Part shown: positions 29,540 to 36,798 of the stretch, one piece after another
How the letters are laid out: the number at the start of each line of letters is the position of its first letter
How positions within the stretch are numbered: the stretch's first letter is position 1
NCBI GenBank assembly: GCA_963770275.1
Contig: CAVYPD010000008.1
Location: forward strand, 1 to 64,000
Direction of reading: 5' to 3'
Length of the DNA stretch: 64,000 nt
Origin: Roseiarcus sp963770275
GTDB taxonomy: Bacteria > Pseudomonadota > Alphaproteobacteria > Rhizobiales > Beijerinckiaceae
Program-made: the position numbers and the translations under genes
Notes under the pieces: model-generated
Databases searched by the model: none
Told to the model about the DNA's origin: nothing
What the model saw: only the letters and a program-made list of their open reading frames with translations

Positions 29540-30430
29540 CTAGGGTTTCTGTGAGGCGCCGCGCAAAAAATTGATAATTCCGGAGAAATCGTCGCCGCCG
29601 TGGTCGGCGGCGACATAGAGAGCGTAGAGCTGCGCGGCTTCAGCCCCGAGCGGCGTTAAGGCCCCGACGCTCGACGCCGCCTCCTGCGCCAGCCGCAAAT
29701 CCTTGAGCATGAGAGCCGCGGCAAATCCGGGTTTGTAGTCGCGATTGGCGGGGGAAGCCGGCACCGGCCCCGGGACCGGACAATAAGTGGTCAGCGACCA
29801 GGACTGGCCGGATGCAGTCGAGGAGACGTCGAACAAAGCCTGCGCCGACAGGCCCAGCTTCTCGGCGAGCGCAAAGGCTTCGCAGGTGACGATCATGGTC
29901 GCGCCGAGGATCATGTTGTTGCAGATCTTGGCGGCCTGCCCCGCGCCCCGGCCGCCGCAATGGACGATGCGCTTGCCCATATTTTCGAGGATCGGCTTCG
30001 CCCGCGCGAACGCCTCGTCGGAGCCGCCGCACATGAAGGTGAGCGTTCCGCCGCTCGCTCCGCCGACCCCGCCCGAGACTGGCGCGTCGAGGGTAAGCAC
30101 GCCCGCCGCGTCGCCCGCCTCGTGCGCTTTGCGGGCGCTGTCGACGTCGATGGTCGAGCAATCGATGACGAGGGCGCCTTTTGCCGTGGCGGGAAGGAGT
30201 TCGGCATGAGCCGCCAGCACATGGCGTCCGGCCGGGAGCATGGTTACGACCGTGTCGGCGCTCGCGACAGCCTCGCGGGCGCTCGCCGCAATGGCGACGC
30301 CGGATGCGGCGGCCGCCGTCTTCGCGGCATCGACAAGATCGAAGCCCGCGACCGAATGACCCGCCTTGACGAGATTGGCGGCCATCGGCGCGCCCATGTT
30401 GCCGAGGCCGATGAATGCGATTTTGGACAT
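29540..30430 (-). CDS. mmsB: 3-hydroxyisobutyrate dehydrogenase
   Basis: This intact 296-residue NAD-dependent dehydrogenase oxidises 3-hydroxyisobutyrate to methylmalonate semialdehyde in valine breakdown. The Rossmann motif is GLGNMGAPMAANLVKAGH. The substrate motif is DAPVSGGVGGASGGTLTFM. The catalytic Lys is in GAGQAAKICNNMILG, and the C-terminal block is DYKPGFAAALMLKDLRLA. These distinguish it from the tartronate and threonate members. I start at ATG 30430 (MSKIAFIG); an in-frame start at 30463 adds 11 unconserved residues. Confidence 0.93.
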   Translation of the reverse strand: MSKIAFIGLGNMGAPMAANLVKAGHSVAGFDLVDAAKTAAAASGVAIAASAREAVASADTVVTMLPAGRHVLAAHAELLPATAKGALVIDCSTIDVDSARKAHEAGDAAGVLTLDAPVSGGVGGASGGTLTFMCGGSDEAFARAKPILENMGKRIVHCGGRGAGQAAKICNNMILGATMIVTCEAFALAEKLGLSAQALFDVSSTASGQSWSLTTYCPVPGPVPASPANRDYKPGFAAALMLKDLRLAQEAASSVGALTPLGAEAAQLYALYVAADHGGDDFSGIINFLRGASQKP

Positions 30431-30630
30431 GGGTTTCCCGGACGTTTGCGAGAAAGCGCTCAATCGAAGCTCAGCGCGAAAGGTGTGAGGTTAGCATCTC
30501 GCGGCCGTCCGTAAATGCCGCGGAAAGCGGCCGCGGGCGCTTGCGCTTGCGCTGTCCTCAATCTAACAAACAAGTCTCGCCTGGGATTGCGCTCCTCGAA
30601 TCGATCCTTCCGCTCATCGTCTCGCGCGAA

Positions 30631-30656
30631 GGAACCCCGCGCCTCCTCGGGGCGTT
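30631..30656 (+). promoter_or_regulatory. EcfG-type general stress promoter candidate
   Basis: GGAAC (30631-30635), a 17-base spacer and CGTT (30653-30656) match the alphaproteobacterial EcfG sigma-factor consensus. The response regulator gene starts 50 bases downstream. The rest of the 30431-30706 gap shows no gene. Confidence 0.5.
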
Positions 30657-30706
30657 GATGCTGGTTCCGGAATTCACCGTAGGACCCGGTATGCTGAGGC
30701 GCCGAA

Positions 30707-31078
30707 ATGGAAAAGCAAAGACGCCCCGTGGTCCTGGTCGTCGAAGACGAACCTCTGATGCTTATTGACGCCGTGGACCTGGTTACGGAAGCTGGGTTTG
30801 AAGCGATCGGGGCAAAAAATGCCGACGAAGCGATCCGGATTTTGGAGAGCAGAGACGACATCAGGATCGTGTTCACCGATGTGAACATGCCGGGCTCGAT
30901 GGACGGGATCAGACTTGCGCATGCGGTGCGCAACCGCTGGCCTCCGATCGAGATCATCGTGACTTCGGGGCTAACTCTGGCGAATGTGCAAGAGCTGCTC
31001 CCGGAACGCGGAATCTTCTTTCCGAAGCCCTACACGCCTGCGCAGGTTGCGAGCGCGTTGCATCGACTAGCCGCGTGA
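30707..31078 (+). CDS. Single-domain response regulator
   Basis: This is a 123-residue stand-alone receiver domain. It has the acidic pair in VVEDEPLM, the phosphoacceptor Asp in VFTDVNMPGSMDG, the Thr/Ser switch in IVTSGL, and the conserved Lys in FFPKPYTPAQV. No output domain follows, so it works through protein contacts or as a phosphate sink. An EcfG-type promoter precedes it, suggesting stress control. A histidine kinase gene starts 115 bases downstream and is its obvious partner. Confidence 0.9.
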   Translation: MEKQRRPVVLVVEDEPLMLIDAVDLVTEAGFEAIGAKNADEAIRILESRDDIRIVFTDVNMPGSMDGIRLAHAVRNRWPPIEIIVTSGLTLANVQELLPERGIFFPKPYTPAQVASALHRLAA

Positions 31079-31193
31079 AATTTTGCTTTGGTGTCCCGCT
31101 TCAGCGCAAGCAAAGGTCAGTTTGCGCGAGTAGCCCATGCTCGGCGCGATCAAAAATCAGTCCCGCGCCGGCTGCCGTTCAAAAGCGATACTG

Positions 31194-32442
31194 ATGAGCC
31201 ATCTTGAGGAGACTTTAGAGAGCGCGGATCGAGGGACAACCTCGATAAACCTTTCGACGGTCTCGAACTTGGATGCGGCGCTCACGGCCGACATAACCGC
31301 AATTTCCAGGATCGACGCTGTTGCGTCCATTCTGGAGATCGTCTGTCGCACCACCGGAATGGGTTTCGCGGCAGTGGCAAGAGTGACGAAAGACCGTTGG
31401 GTTGCTTGCGCCGTTCGTGACGAAATTGCCTTCGGACTCCTGCCGGGAGGCGAGCTCGACGTTAAGACAACGATCTGCGACGAAATTCGTGATAGCGGCC
31501 GAGCCTGTGATTATCGATCACGTCGCCGAGGACGAACATTTCCGCGATCATCATACGCCAAGACTATACGGGCTTCAGAGCTACATCTCGATGCCGATCA
31601 TTCTTCCGAACGGCGCTTTCTTTGGCACATTGTGCGCAATCGATCCGCGTCCGGCGAGGTTGAACAGGCCCGAAGTCGTCGGCATGTTCAAGAACTTCGC
31701 CCAGCTGATCGCGTTCCATCTGGATGCGCAGGTTCGCGCAGCGAAGCAGGATGCCGCTCTGTTGGACGCGCAAGAAGCGGCCAAGCTGCGCGAGCAATTC
31801 GTTGCTATTCTCGCCCACGATCTCCGAAACCCGCTCGCCTCGATTGACGCGGGCGTCAGCGTCATCCTTCGTCGAAAGCCGGACGAAAAGACGCGATCGA
31901 TCGGCGAACAGATCCAGAAAAGCGGTCGGCGCATGGCCGCTTTGATCGACGACACCCTCGATTTTGCAAGAGGACGGCTCGGCGGCGGGTTCATGCTTGA
32001 GCGGAATCCCAATGCGCCGCTTTTCGATCATCTAGAGCAAGTGATCAGCGAGCTGCGCGGCCTATCTGAAAATCCCATTGAGGCCCGAATCAATTTGGCG
32101 CATCCGGTCGACTGCGACCCGAAACGCGTCGCTCAAATCACTTCAAACCTTGTCGCCAACGCGATAAAGCACGGCGCTCCCAGCCGGCCTATCCGAGTTT
32201 GGGCGTCGACTGATGAAAAGGGATTCGAGCTTACGGTCGCGAACGAGGGCGACCCGATTGATGACGTTGTCGCACAACGGCTGTTTCAGCCCTTCTTTCG
32301 CGGAAACGGTCGGTCGTCGAACCAAGGCCTCGGCCTCGGTCTCTACATCGCTTCCGAAATCGCCCGCGCGCACGGCGGCCAGATCGAGGTCGCCTCTTCG
32401 CAAGAAGAGACACGCTTCACGCTGCATATTCCCGCGGCCTAG
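31194..32442 (+). CDS. GAF-domain sensor histidine kinase (frameshifted)
   Basis: This is a soluble kinase of about 415 residues. An N-terminal GAF domain runs from about residue 40 to 190 (AVASILEIVCRTTGMGFAAV, YGLQSYISMPIILPNGAFFG). The HisKA phosphoacceptor is in ILAHDLRNPLASID. The ATPase domain has the N box NLVANAIKHG and G box GLGLGLYIASEIARAHGGQI. No transmembrane helix is seen, so it senses a cytoplasmic signal. One frameshift lies near 31500, between CDEIRDSG and VIIDHVAEDEHF. It sits after a response regulator gene on the same strand. Confidence 0.9.
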
Positions 32443-32491
32443 TCCCGCTTGGCGCGTTGCATTGGAATCGGCGGCGGGCCCGGCCCTTGGT

Positions 32492-32756
32492 CCGGTCGAT
32501 CCGTTTGGATTTTCTTGGCGCGTGGCCTTTTCGCTGCGAAAACCCCGCTGATGAGTGTTGGATTTCCTTGGATTTCCTTGGATTCTCTCGTCCGAATCGT
32601 GACTTATCAATGGGTTACGCGGACTAAAGCTCGAAAAGTTTTTCCTCGCGCTTTTTCCGTTGCCTTCGCAGCGCCGGACGGGCGCCCCGCGTTCCCACAT
32701 GCGGAAGGGCAGGATTGCTCATGAGCCAAGCGTATCTCAATTTCTGATTTTCTGCA
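32492..32756. repeat. Dispersed iteron repeat, copy B
   Basis: Copy B holds three tandem 10-bp units, TTGGATTTCC (32558-32567), TTGGATTTCC (32568-32577) and TTGGATTCTC (32578-32587). An isolated unit lies at about 32504, and the downstream segment runs TCTCGTCCGAATCG, TCAATGGGTTAC, then a T-rich stretch. The end (TTTCTGATTTTCTGCAATG near 32740) matches copy C at 63513-63785 over about 260 bp with gaps. Together with the operators at 32813-32856 it fills the gap between the kinase and ArsR genes. Confidence 0.75.
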
Positions 32757-32812
32757 ATGAATTTGTCCTCCAAGCCATTCCCGTTGAGCCGCCTCAATCC
32801 GCTTGACTCACC

Positions 32813-32856
32813 CATAGCCTGATGGTTATGAGTCTATCCATAGCCACACGGTTATG
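32813..32856. promoter_or_regulatory. Tandem palindromic ArsR-type operators
   Basis: Two copies of CATAGCC-N4-GGTTATG lie at 32813-32830 and 32839-32856, start to start 26 bp apart. Each is a palindrome with one mismatch per arm. The second ends 7 bases before the arsR-type ATG at 32864. Their position and number point to autoregulation by the adjacent ArsR protein. Confidence 0.7.
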
Positions 32857-32863
32857 AATCCGA

Positions 32864-33186
32864 ATGCCAGACGCTCATGACATGCTCTTCCGAACACTCG
32901 CCGATCCGACGCGGCGGGGACTCTTCGAGCATCTTTGCCGCGAGGGCGAGCTGACGGTGGGAGCGCTGACCGCTCAGGCCGGAATCTCGCAACCGGCCGT
33001 CTCGAAGCATCTCGGAGTTCTGAAACAGGCCGGCCTGGCGCGCGACCGCCATCAAGGTCGCCAGACCCACTACAGCGCCGAGGTCGGCGCCTTGGCCCGC
33101 TGATCGATTGGACGGGCCAGATGAAAGGCTTCTGGCAGAGTCGGTTCGATGGCCTCGAAGACCTGCTCAGAAGGATGGACCAATGA
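32864..33186 (+). CDS. ArsR-family regulator (frameshifted)
   Basis: This is a winged-helix repressor of about 107 residues. LFRTLADPTRRGLFEHLCRE starts the domain, and the recognition helix is in LTAQAGISQPAVSKHLGVLK. It lacks a metal-binding ELCVCDL motif, so it belongs to the SRPBCC-linked ArsR group rather than the metal sensors. A frameshift near 33090 joins EVGALA to PLIDWTGQMKGFWQSRFDGL, the usual tail of this group. Its stop overlaps the next start (ATGA), so it heads an operon of SRPBCC and DUF1801 genes. Confidence 0.9.
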
Positions 33187-33633
33187 ACGAACAGCTCGCC
33201 GCCGCGCGCTCCATCGTTGTCGAGCGCTTGATGCCGCACCCGCCCGAGAAGATCTGGCGCGCCCTCACCCAGGCGCATCTGATCGAGCAATGGCTCATGA
33301 AGAACGACTTCGAGCCGCGCCTCGGGGCTGCGTTCACGTTCCAGGCAAAGCCCATGGGAGATTGGAACGGCATCGTCCATTGCGAGGTGACGGCGTTCGA
33401 TCCGCCGCGGCGGCTTGCCTATTCTTGGCGGGGCGGATCGGCTGAGCAACCCGAGTTACGGCAGCGCTCTGGATAGTGTTGTGAACTGGGTTTTGACCCC
33501 TGAATCGGGTGGAACACGTGTCCGGATGGAGCAGTCAGGCTTCGGGCCGGGGAACGAAATGGCATTTGACGCGATGTCCAGCGGCTGGCCGCGCGGACTG
33601 GAGCGTTTGGAGCAAGTCGCCGCCGCCGCATGA
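33183..33633 (+). CDS. SRPBCC/AHSA1 domain protein 1 (frameshifted)
   Basis: This AHSA1-type START-fold protein has about 149 residues. It has SIVVERLMPHPPEKIWRALT, IEQWLMKNDFEPRLGAAF, and the end VVNWVLTPESGGTRVRMEQS. One frameshift lies near 33440, between YSWRGGS and the last 55 residues. Such proteins bind hydrophobic ligands in a deep cavity; the ligand is unknown. It overlaps the ArsR gene by 4 bases and is the second member of the operon. Confidence 0.88.
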
Positions 33634-33664
33634 TTAAGCGAGCGAGCAAAAACGGGAGGGACGA

Positions 33665-34135
33665 ATGGGCGTGTCCAAGACATTGGCGAAGACGGCAAGG
33701 CCCTCGCGGCGCAAGCCGCAGTCGAGTCAGGTCGAGCCAAAACTTCTCGCAGGCGGCAATCCCCAGATCGCCAAGGGCGAGCGCGACGCGCCGGTGCAGG
33801 CCTATATCGCGGCGATGCCGGGTTGGAAGCGCGACGTCGGACGTCGCCTCGATGCGCTGATCGTGAAAACGACGCCTGGCGTGCGCAAGGCGGTCAAATG
33901 GAATTCGCCGCTTTATGGCGTCGAGGGCCATGGCTGGTTCCTAGGGCTCCATTGCTTTGCGAAAGCCGTCAAAGTGGCGTTCTTCGACGGCGCGTCGCTG
34001 AGCCCCGTTCCGCCTGGTGAATCCAAGAGCGAAGGCACGCGCTACTTGGATATCCGAGAGAAGGACGAGCTCGACGAAGGCCAGTTCATCGCCTGGGTCG
34101 CGCAGGCGAGCCGCTTGCCTGGCCGGCGCATGTAA
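33665..34135 (+). CDS. DUF1801 domain protein 1
   Basis: This intact 156-residue protein has the DUF1801 core: VQAYIAAMPGWKRDVGRRLD, VRKAVKWNSPLYGVEGHGWF and RYLDIREKDELDEGQFIAWV. The first 35 residues are basic and poorly conserved. The DUF1801 fold (YdhG-like) has no agreed function. It lies 31 bases after the first SRPBCC gene in the same operon. Confidence 0.85.
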   Translation: MGVSKTLAKTARPSRRKPQSSQVEPKLLAGGNPQIAKGERDAPVQAYIAAMPGWKRDVGRRLDALIVKTTPGVRKAVKWNSPLYGVEGHGWFLGLHCFAKAVKVAFFDGASLSPVPPGESKSEGTRYLDIREKDELDEGQFIAWVAQASRLPGRRM

Positions 34136-34156
34136 GCGGACGGAGGCAACAGACGC

Positions 34157-34606
34157 ATGAAGACAACGCAAGCACCCATGAAGAAGGCCACGAACAATGC
34201 GAACGCGGAAACCTCCGCCTCCCAACTCATCGAAGCGAGGATCAAGGAGCTCAGCGACTGGCGCGGCGAGACGCTCGCGCGCGTGAGAAGCCTGATCAAA
34301 GACGCCGATCCGGAAGCGGTCGAAGAATGGAAGTGGAGAGGGGTTCCGGTGTGGTCGCACGGCGGAATCCTTTGCACCGGCGAGACCTACAAGACCGTCG
34401 TGAAGCTCACCTTCGCCAAGGGCGCCGCGCTCGACGACCCTTCGAGCCTTTTCAACTCGAGCCTCGAGGGCTCGACGCGGCGAGCGATCGACATTCATGA
34501 GGGCGAGCCAATCGATGGAGAGGCGCTGAAGGCGCTCATTCGCGCCGCCGTGGCGCTGAACACGTCAAAGCCAGCCGCCGCTCGCCCGGCCCGTTCAAAG
34601 AAGTGA
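34157..34606 (+). CDS. DUF1801 domain protein 2
   Basis: This intact 149-residue protein is a second DUF1801 member, not a close copy of the first. It shows ELSDWRGETLARVRSLIKDA, EEWKWRGVPVWSHGGILCTG and YKTVVKLTFAKGAALDDPSS. The C-terminus is Lys/Ala-rich. It lies 21 bases after the previous gene. Confidence 0.85.
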   Translation: MKTTQAPMKKATNNANAETSASQLIEARIKELSDWRGETLARVRSLIKDADPEAVEEWKWRGVPVWSHGGILCTGETYKTVVKLTFAKGAALDDPSSLFNSSLEGSTRRAIDIHEGEPIDGEALKALIRAAVALNTSKPAAARPARSKK

Positions 34607-34617
34607 AGGATGGACCC

Positions 34618-35029
34618 ATGACCAGCACTGCCACCGAAATCACGCACCGTCGTCGTCGAACGCGAGATCCCCTATGCGCCGGAAAAGATCTGGCGCGCGC
34701 TGACTGAGCCGCATCTGATCGAGGAATGGCTGATGAAGAACGACTTCGAACTGGTCGCGGACCACAAGTTCAATCTTCGTGGCGACTGGGGCTCCGTCGA
34801 CTGTCAGGTTCTCAAGATCCAGCCGCATAAAACGCTGTCTTACAGCTGGGCGGCTCATGGGCTTGAGAGCGTCGTCACCTGGACCCTCACCCCGACGAGC
34901 AAAGGCACGAATCTGCGGATGGAGCAGTCGGGCTTCCGGCCGGATCAGGAGCAAGCCTACCGAGGCGCCAAGATGGGCTGGGGGAACTTCTTCGCTAAGC
35001 TCGAGCAGGTGCTGGCGCGGGAGGTGTGA
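34618..35029 (+). CDS. SRPBCC/AHSA1 domain protein 2 (frameshifted)
   Basis: This is a second AHSA1-type protein of about 137 residues. After MTSTATEI a frameshift near 34643 leads to VVVEREIPYAPEKIWRALTE, then LIEEWLMKNDFELVADHKFN and ESVVTWTLTPTSKGTNLRME. It is a paralogue of the protein at 33183 (shared EEWLMKNDFE/EQWLMKNDFE and LRMEQSGF). It ends the ArsR-controlled group of five genes. Confidence 0.88.
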
Positions 35030-35142
35030 CTGCGAATTCCGACCGCCCAAGACAACCGATGTAACACGGCGCAGGACTGAAGCGTAAGGGTTGCCGCGGA
35101 CGGCCGCGAGGGCGAAGTCTGCGGGACAAACGAATACGCATC

Positions 35143-35523
35143 ATGTCGACGCTCACGCATTTTGAAGCCCTTGGTGCGGCTCTCGCGGGGAACCGCCATT
35201 CTGCGGTCATCTACGCCCGTGCGGATGGCGGCATCGGGTTTTGGAACGCGGGCGCAGAGGCTTTGTTCGGCCATTCGTCAGAAGAAGCCATCGGCAAAGG
35301 CGTCGACCTGATCGTGCCGGAGAAATATCGGGCGATGCACCGGGCCGGGTTCGCTCGAGCGATCGGCTCCGCGTGGCGTGGGAGTGACGGCTGGGGTCCG
35401 GTCGAAGGCTTGCACAAGAACGGCGAACGCGTGGCGCTCGAGGTGTTTCTCACGCCGATTCAGGAAGAGAACGAAAACGTCTCAGGCGTGCTTGGATTGT
35501 TTCGCGCTCCGGCGCGCGATTAG
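35143..35523 (+). CDS. PAS-domain protein
   Basis: This intact 126-residue protein is one PAS domain and nothing else. It has the typical ADGGIGFWNAGAEALFGHSS and IGKGVDLIVPEKYRAMHRAG, then GWGPVEGLHKNGERVALEVF. No output domain follows, so it would act by binding a partner. A bound cofactor cannot be told from sequence. It converges on the DUF6471 gene, whose stop overlaps its own. Confidence 0.85.
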   Translation: MSTLTHFEALGAALAGNRHSAVIYARADGGIGFWNAGAEALFGHSSEEAIGKGVDLIVPEKYRAMHRAGFARAIGSAWRGSDGWGPVEGLHKNGERVALEVFLTPIQEENENVSGVLGLFRAPARD

Positions 35524-35759
35524 AGATCTTCAATGCGCAAGCTATAACGGCCTATCGCCGCCAAGCTTGCGAGGAAAAAATGAGCGCTCAATGTGGCGCG
35601 CGAAAGCTTGTTTGTGATGCTCGCCTTGGTTTCGTCGAAGCCATGCTCCTTTAGACGCAGCGCTAGGTCCTCGTAGGTCACGCCGGCGCGCTTGAGTTCC
35701 GCCTTGAGGTGCCTGGCGATGCGCTCCGCCCATTCCCTTTCGCTCTCAGCAAACGCCAT
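35520..35759 (-). CDS. DUF6471 domain protein
   Basis: This intact 79-residue protein begins MAFAESEREWAERIARHLKA. Its middle, KRAGVTYEDLALRLKEHGFD, then ETKASITNKLSRATLSAHFF, looks like a small helix-turn-helix domain and matches the DUF6471 pattern. DNA binding is likely but unproven. It overlaps the end of the PAS gene on the opposite strand. Confidence 0.8.
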   Translation of the reverse strand: MAFAESEREWAERIARHLKAELKRAGVTYEDLALRLKEHGFDETKASITNKLSRATLSAHFFLASLAAIGRYSLRIEDL

Positions 35760-36073
35760 CCTGCCCTAATTTTTGCTTCCGAGCGATCACTATCGCAAAC
35801 GAGACTCGCCTTGACCGCAATAGCATATCCGATAGTATGATCTCGTATCCGAGAGCTTTTGCGATGTCCCCAGGCGTTTCTCGTTCCAGCGGAATCTATG
35901 AGCGCGAGGGAGCGGATTAGCATCGCATCGTCAAGCTTGAGGTCAGCGGCGGCAGAGTAGGACTAGCCAGGGCGGACGGCCTGCAGATTACAGGCAAAGT
36001 TCAGTATCGGATTGACTGTTATTTCGCTTTGGACAAGGCCTGCCTGCCTTCTTTACAACGGGGGATACGCGCC
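35760..36073. other. Intergenic region, no gene supported
   Basis: About 310 bases separate two divergent genes. The stretch TATCCGATAGTATGATC near 35827 is A/T-rich and could hold promoters. A minus-strand fragment reads ETPGDIAKALGYEI near 35840-35890 and recalls a helix-turn-helix, but it has no start or continuation, so I do not call it a gene. Confidence 0.4.
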
Positions 36074-36793
36074 ATGTCGATCGCATCCAGGACGTTTCTT
36101 GCTATCGCGCTGGCGATGGGGCTTATGGCTCCGGGCGGCGCGCAGGCCGCCGTGCAGAGCTTCTCGATAGCCCTCACCAACCTGACGCCGCACCACAATT
36201 CCAGCGGCGGTCTTTCGGCTGACATCGCAGCCTTCGGCGACCAGCCGGCAAAAGCGCTCCAGCACAATGGATCCTACGTCGAGACGCTGACCGGCAATTA
36301 TGCGGTCACCGACAATCTCCCGCCGTCAAACGAATTAGAATTCTGGCAGACGTTCACCCAAATCACGCTGAACGGGACTCCTTTTTTCACGGCCAATCAG
36401 ATCGTCGGCCCGACTAGCCCTGACGAGATTTGGCAAGGCATCCTGAACATCACGAATCTAAAGCCCGCTGTCCTCGCGCTCATCGTTCGCGTCCTCGAGA
36501 ACAACAATTACCTCAGCCTTCTGAACGGCGAATTCGACTATGGTTATAATTTCGCACCGGACGATCGGACGACCGGAACGTTTGCGGTCGGCTCCACGGA
36601 GAGCCTGGGCCTCCTGTCGAGCTTCGGCCCACTTCCAGAAGGCGATGACACCTGGTCGCTGACCTTCTCCGCCACGGTTACCACCATTCCCGAGCCGCCA
36701 ACCTGGCTCATGCTTATGGCGGGGGGCCTGGGTCTTCTCATCATCCGAGGTCTAGCGCGCCGGCCAGGAGTCAGGCGCCGGGTTCCCGCCTAA
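36074..36793 (+). CDS. PEP-CTERM sorting domain protein
   Basis: This intact 239-residue exported protein has a signal peptide (MSIASRTFLAIALAMGLMAP, cleavage near AQA-A). The middle is beta-rich with no recognised domain. The C-terminal PEP-CTERM signal is complete: IPEPPTWLMLMAGGLGLLII followed by RGLARRPGVRRR. An exosortase would remove the tail and anchor or release it. I start at ATG 36074 because the signal peptide begins there. Confidence 0.85.
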   Translation: MSIASRTFLAIALAMGLMAPGGAQAAVQSFSIALTNLTPHHNSSGGLSADIAAFGDQPAKALQHNGSYVETLTGNYAVTDNLPPSNELEFWQTFTQITLNGTPFFTANQIVGPTSPDEIWQGILNITNLKPAVLALIVRVLENNNYLSLLNGEFDYGYNFAPDDRTTGTFAVGSTESLGLLSSFGPLPEGDDTWSLTFSATVTTIPEPPTWLMLMAGGLGLLIIRGLARRPGVRRRVPA

Positions 36794-36798
36794 GGCTT

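Noticed and set aside
35830..35900. Helix-turn-helix-like fragment GDIAKALGYEI on the minus strand
   Set aside because: No start codon, no ribosome site and no continuation into a domain.
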